A stretch of DNA of 29,195 nucleotides from F1-120-MAGs238 sp964484185 (lineage in GTDB: Bacteria; Planctomycetota; Phycisphaerae; Phycisphaerales; UBA1924). Both the position numbers and the translations under genes were made by a program. Each line of letters begins with the position of its first letter. The first letter of the stretch is position 1. Under the pieces are notes generated by a model. That model had not been told where the DNA came from. It saw only the letters and a program-made list of their open reading frames with translations, and did no database searches. The DNA is taken from NCBI GenBank assembly GCA_964484185.1, contig CAZAEQ010000051.1, positions 1 through 29,195 on the forward strand, in the 5' to 3' direction. Shown here one piece after another: positions 14,185-21,150 of the stretch.

Positions 14185-16092
14185 TTACTTGCCGCTGCGG
14201 ACCATATCGATCGACTTCCTGGGGTTAATCATGAAGCGACCCTCATAGCCCGCCAGCGGATCGGCACCCTTTGCCATGATTTCCATGACCTGGGTGGGCG
14301 TCAGCTTGGGGTTCACGTTCAAGATCTTGACAGCCAGGTTCGCGGCGTTTGGCGATGCCATCGAAGTGCCGTTGAACTTGAGCTTCTGGCCACCGGGGAT
14401 GTATGAATTGACTTCAAAGCCGTTGGCATAGAGCTTGACGCCTTTCCCGAAGGTTGTAAAGCTAGTGGGCTTGCCGCTGGAATCGACTGCCCCGACGGTG
14501 AGCATGTTGGGGAGTTTGAGGCCGCTGGGGATGAGTTCGGCGAATTCATTGTCGTTGTCCGAATTACCGGCAGCGCAGATGAAGAGGATATCGGGCGCGC
14601 CACGCATGGCGGCGTCGAGCGAATCGCGTTCGATGGCAAAGAGCTTGCGTGCGATCTCGGCGCGTTCTTCGCTGTTCTTGCCAACGCCCTTCTTTTCGAG
14701 CATGGCTTCGACATCTTCACGCGAGCCACCCCAGGACATATTGACGACTCGTACGCCATTGGCTTTGAAATAGTTGATGGTGTCGTGCGCGGCTTTGGCA
14801 GTTTTCTTTGCGAGCTCTTCGGAGGGAGCGTGTTGAGGAATCTGCTTGTAATCAAAAGTGATTCTTGCGGTTAGCACGCGCGCGAAGGGGTTGCCTTCAA
14901 CGGCGATACCTGCAACGTGGGTTCCGTGGCTGTAGTTTCCAAAGAGACCCAGGTCTTCAAGGAATGGAGTTACTTCGTTCTGCTTCAGGGTTGTGATGTA
15001 CTTGCGGAACTCGGTTGCTTCGGGGCTATCGACACCGGACTGCACATCGCCGACGCCCTTCATGTGTTTTTGCATGAGTGCGCTGTCGTGCTTGAGGTCG
15101 CTCAGGGGGTGAAGCAGTGCCGAGGTTGGGTCGATTGTCAGGTCATATGCGATACCGTGCACATCATCAACGAAGCCGTTGCCGTCATTGTCTTTGGCGT
15201 CCACCGTCTCTTTGGGATTGGTCCAGAGTTGTTTGGTAGTCTGGAAAATCGCGGTGTCAACGCCGGAATCCCAGACCGCCACTGTGATTGGGGTCAGTTT
15301 GTCGGCCTCGGTGAAAGTCACAAGGGTGGGGGTCCAGATGTCTTTGCGTTCGGTTGAATTGGCATCAATCAGTTTTCCATAGACCTCTGCGACTTGCGGC
15401 TGGATGGGCAGCATGTGGTCCAACATGACTCGAACACCAACCAGCGTTGTGACTAAGTCGCCTGAGACTTCGCCTTTTTGCTGGTCAACAACCGGGTCCA
15501 GGCCACCAGCGATTTGCCCGAGAACGAGCTCTCGCGTGATCATCTGGGCCCGACCGCGTGCAGATACAAGTTCTTCGCGGACAACGTCGAAAGGAAGAAC
15601 ACTCACCGATTCATTGAGCTTGGCTTTGAAGATCTGTTCAAAGCGAGCTTTGTCGCCGGAGCTTCCTTTATTGGCCGCCACAAGTGCTCCCAGCACCTGA
15701 CCCGTCATGAGTTTTTTGGATTCCTTGCCTTCGAGTGACCGGACAGTGGCCGCGCACGCGAGAGCATCATCAAGGCGACCTTCAAACATTGCGATCTGCT
15801 GGCGCAGTGTGTGATAACCCTGCAGCGTTGTGCGATCGGTGATGTCGTACTTCGCGAGGTCAGATTCAACGTTTGCCTTTACCTTTGAGACAAAGTCCTT
15901 GAAGGGTTTGTCTGAAAGCAGAAACTCTGAGGCCTTTCCTTCGATCGTGTACGTGTGGCGTGGAAGATCGTCAGAGGTCTTGACTGGGATCTTGGTTCCA
16001 GCAGGTGTGGCAGGGGGGTTATCAGCGATCACAGAGGTAGCTGTGCCAGCGAGAAGGACGATGAGTGCGAGTTTTGCGAAGTGAGTAGACAT
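14185..16092 (-). CDS. secreted S8 (subtilisin-like) serine peptidase
   Basis: This 635-residue protein has a Sec signal peptide (about residues 1-23, cleavage likely after VIA) and an N-terminal region of about 245 residues I do not recognise, largely helical, possibly a prodomain. The subtilase domain has the full catalytic set: Asp275 in AVWDSGVD, His389 in NYSHGTHVAG, oxyanion Asn510 in CAAGN and Ser577 in NGTSMASPN. A calcium-type loop DNDGNGFVDD (301-310) follows the Asp motif. The Asp-to-His distance of 114 residues is about three times that of subtilisin, because of a helical insertion around 325-380. There is no sorting or anchor sequence at the C-terminus, so it is probably periplasmic or secreted. 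It is transcribed alone, divergently from the HAD gene. Confidence 0.93.
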   Translation of the reverse strand: MSTHFAKLALIVLLAGTATSVIADNPPATPAGTKIPVKTSDDLPRHTYTIEGKASEFLLSDKPFKDFVSKVKANVESDLAKYDITDRTTLQGYHTLRQQIAMFEGRLDDALACAATVRSLEGKESKKLMTGQVLGALVAANKGSSGDKARFEQIFKAKLNESVSVLPFDVVREELVSARGRAQMITRELVLGQIAGGLDPVVDQQKGEVSGDLVTTLVGVRVMLDHMLPIQPQVAEVYGKLIDANSTERKDIWTPTLVTFTEADKLTPITVAVWDSGVDTAIFQTTKQLWTNPKETVDAKDNDGNGFVDDVHGIAYDLTIDPTSALLHPLSDLKHDSALMQKHMKGVGDVQSGVDSPEATEFRKYITTLKQNEVTPFLEDLGLFGNYSHGTHVAGIAVEGNPFARVLTARITFDYKQIPQHAPSEELAKKTAKAAHDTINYFKANGVRVVNMSWGGSREDVEAMLEKKGVGKNSEERAEIARKLFAIERDSLDAAMRGAPDILFICAAGNSDNDNEFAELIPSGLKLPNMLTVGAVDSSGKPTSFTTFGKGVKLYANGFEVNSYIPGGQKLKFNGTSMASPNAANLAVKILNVNPKLTPTQVMEIMAKGADPLAGYEGRFMINPRKSIDMVRSGK

Positions 16093-16290
16093 AGGTTCAA
16101 TTCCGAGCCGCGGTTATTGCGGAGATACGAAGGGATCGGCCAGGCCACGATGGCCCCGCCGGACTGATTCCCCAGATTCTTAGCCTCTTGGAGGCGTGAG
16201 TTTCAGTTTTCCAGCAAAGTTGTTCTGTTTTCGTTCATAACCAGGGTCTTTTATGGCGGTACCGGAAGCTTTGAGGGCGCAAACTGTCCG

Positions 16291-17214
16291 ATGCAAGGGC
16301 AACCCTACCTTTGGTCAATGCTTCAACCTGAATACCGATTGATCGCACTTGATCTTGATGGCACGCTTTTGAATTCTGGCGGAGAACTGAGCCGCGAGAA
16401 CATCCGTGCGATGGACCGCGCACGCGAGGCTGGAAAGCGCATCGTGATATGCACCGGACGCGGGTACAAGGAATGTAAGAAATATCTTGACCAGATGGGG
16501 CAGACCGACCCCGTGGTGGTGGCAGGAGGGTCAATTATCGCGGATGCGAAGTCTGGACAGACCGTTCATCGATTCACGCTCCACGAAACGCTGGTTGGAA
16601 ATGCGGTTGAGCGATTGCTGTCGCATAAATTGCCTGCGCTGGTACTCAAGGATCCGTGTGAGGTTGGATACGACTATCTGGTCGTGCATGGTCAAGAGAA
16701 ATTGAAACTGGATGCAGTGACAGAGTGGTGGTTTAAGGAGATGGATGTCCACGCGCGCTATGTGGAAGACATCGGGACCGATGAACATCCGGATCACACT
16801 GTACGATTTGGTGTGTGCGGAATGTCTGGGACTTTGCAGACGATCCAGGATGATCTGGTGGAGACTTTCGGGACTGAGACGCACATACACCATTTCCCAG
16901 CTGTGGTTGCGCCTGAACATGCAAGCAAGACTGATGATGGGCAAACACTGCATGTACTCGAAGTGTTTTCCAAAGATGGCAACAAAGGGACTGCACTCAA
17001 ATGGGTTGCCGATGGGATGAGTGTGAAACTGTCAGAGTGTGCCGCGGTTGGAGATCAAATCAACGACCTGAGCATGTTGTCTGCCGTGGGGCTTGGAGTG
17101 GCGATGGGGAACGCGGTGGAGCGGGTGAAACTGGCGACCAGACGAGCAACGCGATCGAACGACGATCATGGCGTTGCGCACGCAATTGACCGGATTGTGG
17201 CCCGGGAATGGTGA
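16291..17214 (+). CDS. Cof-type HAD-IIB family phosphatase
   Basis: This 307-residue protein has HAD motif I LIALDLDGTLLNSGG at about residues 17-31, a motif II-like IVICTGRGY, and motif IV GDQINDLSMLSAVG near the end followed by GVAMGNAVERVK, the usual Cof/YidA arrangement. The middle cap (about 95-215) is of the C2B type. Such enzymes dephosphorylate sugar phosphates or flavin precursors in the cytosol; the substrate cannot be told from sequence. The start is uncertain: ATG 16291 and ATG 16318 are in frame, and the second (MLQPEYRL) gives the more usual distance to motif I. Neither has a good ribosome binding site. It may share the 200-base divergent region with the subtilase gene. The next gene has its own candidate promoter overlapping this gene's end. 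Confidence 0.9.
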   Translation: MQGQPYLWSMLQPEYRLIALDLDGTLLNSGGELSRENIRAMDRAREAGKRIVICTGRGYKECKKYLDQMGQTDPVVVAGGSIIADAKSGQTVHRFTLHETLVGNAVERLLSHKLPALVLKDPCEVGYDYLVVHGQEKLKLDAVTEWWFKEMDVHARYVEDIGTDEHPDHTVRFGVCGMSGTLQTIQDDLVETFGTETHIHHFPAVVAPEHASKTDDGQTLHVLEVFSKDGNKGTALKWVADGMSVKLSECAAVGDQINDLSMLSAVGLGVAMGNAVERVKLATRRATRSNDDHGVAHAIDRIVAREW

Positions 17215-17215
17215 G

Positions 17216-17244
17216 TTGCCGAAAGTCCGCGAAATTGATACAGT
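17216..17244 (+). promoter_or_regulatory. candidate sigma70-type promoter for the small lipoprotein gene
   Basis: TTGCCG (17216-17221) and TACAGT (17239-17244) are separated by exactly 17 bases; each matches its consensus at four of six positions. It begins right after the stop of the HAD gene and lies about 30 bases before the AAGGAG ribosome binding site of the gene at 17274. Confidence 0.42.
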
Positions 17245-17273
17245 ACTAGCGGCCACATAAGAAGGAGAGTGTC

Positions 17274-17813
17274 ATGAAGGTGATTGATTCTGTAGTTGGT
17301 GTGGGATTGATTGCATCGATGTGTGCGTTGACTGCCTGCCAAAGTAGCGGGGTTCGTGCAGTGGGAAAAGCGTCAGAGGAGAACGCGAAGTCACTCGAAA
17401 TGATCAAGAGCCTTCAGGGTGAATGGCAATTGGTGAAGATGAATGGGGAAAATCCTCCGGAGCCTGGAGTGTCAACATTCAATGTCACAAGCATGAACTC
17501 CAGCGTTCGTGAGGTGATGTTTCCCGGCTCGGCGCACGAAATGACAAACATGTACCACATGAATGGTGGCGAACTGATGGTGACGCATTATTGCGGCGCG
17601 GGCAATCAGCCACGAATGCGAAGCGTCGCTGTATCGCCGGGACACGTCGAATTCAAAACCGAGAGTGTTACCAATCTTGACACTATGGACACAGAGTTCA
17701 TGGGCGAACTGACACTGGACATGGCTGACAAGGACACGCTGAAGCAGACTTGGCGATCTATCAAGAGCGGGAAAAGTACTTCGCACATGATCTTCGAATT
17801 CCGCCGCAAGTAA
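17274..17813 (+). CDS. small predicted lipoprotein, lipocalin-like strands, function unknown
   Basis: This 179-residue protein starts with a short signal peptide ending in a lipobox (LTAC, Cys22), so it should be anchored to a membrane by lipid. Residues 43-175 read as a series of short beta strands (LQGEWQLVKMNG, GELMVTHYCGAG, RMRSVAVSPGHVEFK, MGELTLDM, HMIFEFRRK), which resembles small lipocalin-like or DUF1579-like folds opening with a GxW motif; I cannot assign it to a family with certainty. The MVTHYCGAGNQPRM segment is probably its most diagnostic stretch. An AAGGAG ribosome binding site lies 6 bases before the ATG, one of the best in the window. A very strong terminator begins 48 bases after the stop, so this is likely a single-gene transcript. 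Confidence 0.8.
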   Translation: MKVIDSVVGVGLIASMCALTACQSSGVRAVGKASEENAKSLEMIKSLQGEWQLVKMNGENPPEPGVSTFNVTSMNSSVREVMFPGSAHEMTNMYHMNGGELMVTHYCGAGNQPRMRSVAVSPGHVEFKTESVTNLDTMDTEFMGELTLDMADKDTLKQTWRSIKSGKSTSHMIFEFRRK

Positions 17814-17860
17814 ACAGAATGTGTGTCGAACTTCTGCGTTTGCGCAGCTCTAGCCAATCC

Positions 17861-17901
17861 GACCCTTCAGATTATGGAATCTGGAGGGTCAGTTCTTTTT
17901 T
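17861..17901 (+). terminator. strong intrinsic terminator, U-tract inside the opposing FlgI-like gene
   Basis: Bases 17861-17873 pair with 17878-17890 to form a 13-bp stem (one G-U pair) with a 4-base ATGG loop, followed by AGTTCTTTTTT. The right arm covers the stop codon of the convergent gene, and the T-run encodes that gene's last residues (PKKN). On the minus strand the hairpin lacks a T-run, so it works mainly in the plus direction. Confidence 0.88.
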
Positions 17902-19847
17902 GGCTCCGCCGATTCGGAAATGGGGACCTGCTTAGGAGCCTCATCGGTTGGCTTGATCGTCGGACGCGCTCCAAGTCCAGGTTGATTGATGATCACGATT
18001 TCTTCTTTGTCAGTTGTTGTTTCAGGTCGATCACGACGTTCGCCGCTCTTGGCGGCTGCGTAAATCTGAGCTTGCAGGCGATCGCGTTCAGTAGTGAACG
18101 GACCGCCGAGGTATTTCTGCTGCTGGAGTTCGTAGAGGACGCCGACGATTTCTGAGTAGCTCAGGCCAAGCGAAGGGGTTGATTCTTCGGGCGACGGGTC
18201 TTGTGCGAGAAGGGTGATGAGATCAACGATTGTTCCGGTTGTGCTCGCCGTGCGAGCTCGCCCGGTTGCATCTTCAAATCGCACGCGGATTGGGTCAGTG
18301 GGGGCGTCGCTTGCGATCAAAAGGCGGCTGGACCAGATGTTTGCAAGCATGGGCCTTGCCAGTTCGAGATTGGCTCCAAAGAGAACGATGCGAGGCTGAC
18401 CTTGCTGTGTGATGTAAATCAGTGGTTCTCCGGTTGCAACCACATCGAGAAAGAACTTGCCGGAAATCATCTGGCGCGAAACCCCTTGAAGGAGTCCCGC
18501 TGGCACGTTAGTTTCGGCAAGGACCTCAAGGTGTGAAACCGGCGCACGCGGGTTGCTTTCCGCAAGGCGATTGGTCTGCACGCGAACAGCGCGGCGCATG
18601 AGTGCCTCGTATGCGCCGATCCGGATTGCCAGGTCGGGATCCGCGAGCATTTCCCGGAGCGTGACATCGATCATGGGGCCGCCGCCGATTCGAGAGAGCA
18701 GGTCAATGGCGGCAGCTCGTTCTGCAGGATTTCCATCACGGGCCAATTTCTGCAGCGGAGCAGCGGCTCGGACATCGCCCAGGTTTGCGCCAGCGCGAAG
18801 TGCCGCCATGCGTGGCTCCGACTCAGGGAAGTCGTACAACTCTCTCATTTGCGGCAATGTGCGCTCTGGGCGGCCCAGTGCCTCGAGTGATCGCGACAGG
18901 GGGGTTGCCAGAGCGGGCTGGGATTTGAGGGCGTCGACATAGCGTTTTGCGAGTTCTTCGGCTGGTGCGAACTGGTCGATCGTGATTGCCTGCACAAGAT
19001 CGAGAAATTCTCCTGGAGTTTTTGCGAAGCGTCGCGGGACATTCAATTCGATCATTGAATCGTTACGTCCGCGTGCAACTTCACCGGGATCGCCCATTCC
19101 AGGATCAAACCGTTCGTTGATTGCGTCTTTGATTGTGATGGCGCGAGAGTGGCTGGGATTATCGAGACGAATTTCAAGCGGGAACGGATTGAGAACTGTT
19201 CCGCCATCGAGTACGCGACCGGCGAAGCGAGTCACGCCTGCAGTTTCTTTGCCCGGGTCGGAGAATGGATTGATAAAGATTGGGCCACGGGCGACAGCTA
19301 TTTTTCGAGATTGAATGCCACCGACGAGGGCGGGATCGCCAACCTGCAAGTCGGTCGTCCAGAGAATTCCACCCTCGAGATTTGTGGCGTTGAGTGCCGT
19401 AACAAATACATCAAAGCGAGCGCTCGCAGGTGCGCCCGGTGCAATCGCGGCCTGGACCAGTACTACCGCGGTGTTCTTATCCTTCAGTAGCTGTTTGGGT
19501 GTACGGCCAGAAATTGCGTAGCCGTCATATCGCTCAGCTCGACCGATTCCCAGGAGCCCCATTTGCCGCTCAAGGCTGCCGGCGATCTTGTCGGGGAGTG
19601 CACCGCCGCCAGTGCCGTTGAGACCCACTACAAAGCCGTATCCGGAGATCAGGACGGGCTGGGTGCCCGTGATCGTGGTTTCGGTGCCGACTGTGCCACG
19701 GAGGACTGCTGGCACGTCTCGGACAACAAGTGGTTTGACATCAAGTGGCTTTGGACGTGGAGCGTTTGAGGATTCGCAGGAGGCAAGCGTGCCACAAGCA
19801 GCCGCGGCGGCGAGGGTGAGAAGTCGAGTAATGCACGAAAATTGCAT
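17889..19847 (-). CDS. FlgI-like (P-ring domain) lipoprotein with HEAT-like insertion
   Basis: This 652-residue protein has a signal peptide with lipobox LASC (Cys24). Residues 60-290 resemble the N-terminal part of the flagellar P-ring protein FlgI: LISGYGFVVGLNGTGGG, a KNTAVVLVQAAIAPGAPASARFDVFV segment split here for brevity as KNTAVVLVQAAI and ARFDVFVTALNATNLEGG, then DLQVG and SRKIAVARGPIFINPF. Residues 316-420 look like HEAT-type helical repeats (RAAAPLQKLARDG, RAAAIDLLSRIG, AIRIGAYEALMRRA), which FlgI lacks. Residues 445-600 are mixed strands and helices of unknown type. FlgI is about 370 residues and is exported without lipid, so this is not an ordinary P-ring subunit. No other flagellar gene is in the window. 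AGGA 8 bases upstream supports the start. Planctomycete flagella or another ring-shaped envelope structure are both possible roles. Confidence 0.72.
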   Translation of the reverse strand: MQFSCITRLLTLAAAAACGTLASCESSNAPRPKPLDVKPLVVRDVPAVLRGTVGTETTITGTQPVLISGYGFVVGLNGTGGGALPDKIAGSLERQMGLLGIGRAERYDGYAISGRTPKQLLKDKNTAVVLVQAAIAPGAPASARFDVFVTALNATNLEGGILWTTDLQVGDPALVGGIQSRKIAVARGPIFINPFSDPGKETAGVTRFAGRVLDGGTVLNPFPLEIRLDNPSHSRAITIKDAINERFDPGMGDPGEVARGRNDSMIELNVPRRFAKTPGEFLDLVQAITIDQFAPAEELAKRYVDALKSQPALATPLSRSLEALGRPERTLPQMRELYDFPESEPRMAALRAGANLGDVRAAAPLQKLARDGNPAERAAAIDLLSRIGGGPMIDVTLREMLADPDLAIRIGAYEALMRRAVRVQTNRLAESNPRAPVSHLEVLAETNVPAGLLQGVSRQMISGKFFLDVVATGEPLIYITQQGQPRIVLFGANLELARPMLANIWSSRLLIASDAPTDPIRVRFEDATGRARTASTTGTIVDLITLLAQDPSPEESTPSLGLSYSEIVGVLYELQQQKYLGGPFTTERDRLQAQIYAAAKSGERRDRPETTTDKEEIVIINQPGLGARPTIKPTDEAPKQVPISESAEPKKN

Positions 19848-20063
19848 GCAGGGGTTCCTGGGGGCGTGGCAGCGTTAGAGGTGCCGGTGTGTGTCTACTA
19901 GGCGATGAGTCTACGTGGTGAAGCGGGAGAACGTTGCAGGTGTGGTCTTGCAGCCGCGAGAATGGTCTATTTCGTTGTAATTGGCTGTGGGTGAGAGACT
20001 TGGATGGCGTTCTCAGGTGTTTGAGCTGAGGATGGGAACGAGTTTCGAGGCGACCCGAACGAG

Positions 20064-20072
20064 TTATCCACA
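20064..20072 (+). promoter_or_regulatory. DnaA-box sequence TTATCCACA
   Basis: The nine bases match the high-affinity E. coli DnaA box exactly. It is the only such site I find in the window, it lies about 430 bases before dcd, and it is next to an AT-rich block. A single 9-mer can occur by chance in a genome, but its position before two dNTP-synthesis genes makes a regulatory role plausible. There is no box cluster, so an origin is unlikely. Confidence 0.4.
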
Positions 20073-20159
20073 ATAAACCGACAGGGCGGGGATTGAGTTT
20101 TGTTAAATGCGAAAGAAATTTGCTAAGTTGGGTCAATAAATGGACTTGCGCGCATTTTT

Positions 20160-20189
20160 TTGACATGAAACCACTGCATTTTGTACCAT
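20160..20189 (+). promoter_or_regulatory. candidate promoter for dcd-nrdJ
   Basis: A perfect TTGACA (20160-20165) lies 18 bases before TACCAT (20184-20189), which matches the -10 consensus at four of six positions. A second TTGACA at 20275-20280 has no acceptable -10 at 16 to 18 bases. Use of the first would give a leader of about 300 bases holding all three hairpins. Confidence 0.28.
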
Positions 20190-20485
20190 TTGAGGTTGAC
20201 CATACCAGCGGTAGTGGTAATCTATCCTCTCGCACTTGACCAGCGAAGGAGTTGATCCGACGCGAAAGCTACACTTGACATATCTTTGTGAGCTTCATGG
20301 TCCCTTTATGTTTGGGATCCTGAAAACGCTGTTGCATAGCAATTCCTGATTTTGTTGTGGGGGAGTTGTCGGGTAGCGGTCTGGCACGATGCGGCGGGCA
20401 GATTCTCGTGCCCATGTTGGTAATGACATTGGTTCATAGCGGTGGAAGCCCTTGGTGAAGGGTGGACAGAAAAGTGGCGGCAGCA

Positions 20486-20491
20486 GGGAGG
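20486..20491 (+). promoter_or_regulatory. Shine-Dalgarno GGGAGG deciding the GTG start of dcd
   Basis: GGGAGG ends 6 bases before GTG 20498. The longer open frame from GTG 20462 has no such site and would add 12 residues not found in the family. Confidence 0.75.
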
Positions 20492-20497
20492 TGGGTA

Positions 20498-21076
20498 GTG
20501 GGAGTTCTTTCTGATAGACAAATTCGGCAACGCGTGCCGATTCAACCATTCGAAGAGTCGGTGAAGCGGCCTGGTCGGATCAGTTACGGTGTCTCGAGCT
20601 ATGGGTACGACGTTCGTGTTGGCACACGGTTTAAGATCTTTACGCCAACTCCGATCACTGGCGATATTGCAGTTGTTGATCCTAAATCGTTTTCAGATGA
20701 GATGATGGTTGAAGTCGATGTTGGCAGCAAGCCAGCGGATCGTCAATACGTGATTATTCCGCCCAACAGCTTTGCGTTGTGCGAAACCGTTGAGTATCTG
20801 GAAGTGCCGCGAGATGTGCTTGTTATTTGCGTTGGCAAGAGTACGTATGCGCGTTGCGGACTGATTGTGAACGTGACGCCGCTGGAGCCAGAGTGGCGAG
20901 GAAAAGTGACGTTGGAAATTTCAAATACCACGCCGCTGCCTGCGCGTGTGTATGCGAATGAAGGTGTGGCACAGTTGGTATTTTTGCAGGCAGATCAAGT
21001 TTGCGAGAAGAGCTACGCCGACAAGGCGGGCAAGTATCAGGATCAGTCGGGATTGACTTTACCAAAGGTTGACTAA
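20498..21076 (+). CDS. dcd: dCTP deaminase
   Basis: Dcd converts dCTP to dUTP, the precursor for dTMP. From GTG 20498 the protein has 192 residues, the normal length. Family landmarks are VLSDRQIR at the N-terminus, the SYGYDVRVG strand (34-42), the nucleotide-binding VGKSTYARCG (112-121), the catalytic Glu140 in KVTLEISN, RVYANEGVAQLVF (150-162) and the C-terminal GKYQDQSG. The GGGAGG site 6 bases upstream fixes the start. The gene lies 74 bases before nrdJ on the same strand, making a deoxynucleotide-supply pair. A weak hairpin directly at its stop codon could attenuate read-through. Whether the enzyme also hydrolyses dUTP, as in bifunctional DCD-DUT, cannot be judged securely. Confidence 0.95.
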   Translation: MGVLSDRQIRQRVPIQPFEESVKRPGRISYGVSSYGYDVRVGTRFKIFTPTPITGDIAVVDPKSFSDEMMVEVDVGSKPADRQYVIIPPNSFALCETVEYLEVPRDVLVICVGKSTYARCGLIVNVTPLEPEWRGKVTLEISNTTPLPARVYANEGVAQLVFLQADQVCEKSYADKAGKYQDQSGLTLPKVD

Positions 21077-21097
21077 GAGGTTACCGCTCTTTTGTTT
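21075..21097 (+). terminator. weak hairpin with short T-rich tail between dcd and nrdJ
   Basis: AAGAGG (21075-21080) can pair with C plus CTCTT (21085, 21087-21091) around a TTAC loop with one bulged base, followed by TTGTTT. The stem is short, so at most partial termination or attenuation is expected before nrdJ. Confidence 0.28.
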
Positions 21098-21150
21098 GGC
21101 GGCATCGTGTGGTTCTATTTTGACGGTCGGGAATTGGAAGAGGTTGTCGC

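Larger units (their letters stand above)
19848..20497. other. 650-bp intergenic region between the FlgI-like gene and dcd
   Basis: This is the largest non-coding gap in the window and separates divergent genes. It contains a perfect DnaA-box sequence (20064-20072), an AT-rich block at about 20095-20165 in otherwise GC-rich surroundings, and three hairpins toward dcd: 20200-20217, 20299-20320 and 20383-20412 (the last a 7-bp stem GGCACGA/TCGTGCC). I see no tRNA, no convincing protein gene, no B12 box or cobalamin-riboswitch core, and no NrdR-box pair. Only very short frames are open. Promoters for both flanking genes must lie here. Confidence 0.7.

Noticed and set aside
20064..20165. Possible replication origin (DnaA box plus AT-rich block)
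   Set aside because: Only one DnaA box is found, and dnaA, dnaN, gyrB and similar marker genes are absent. Kept only as a regulatory candidate.
20382..20397. Sigma54-like element starting TGGCACG
   Set aside because: The -24 half fits, but the -12 half (TTGC) is missing; the bases are better explained as one arm of a hairpin.
20190..21150. Cobalamin riboswitch expected before a B12-dependent reductase
   Set aside because: No B12 box or matching core sequence is seen in the dcd leader or in the dcd-nrdJ gap.
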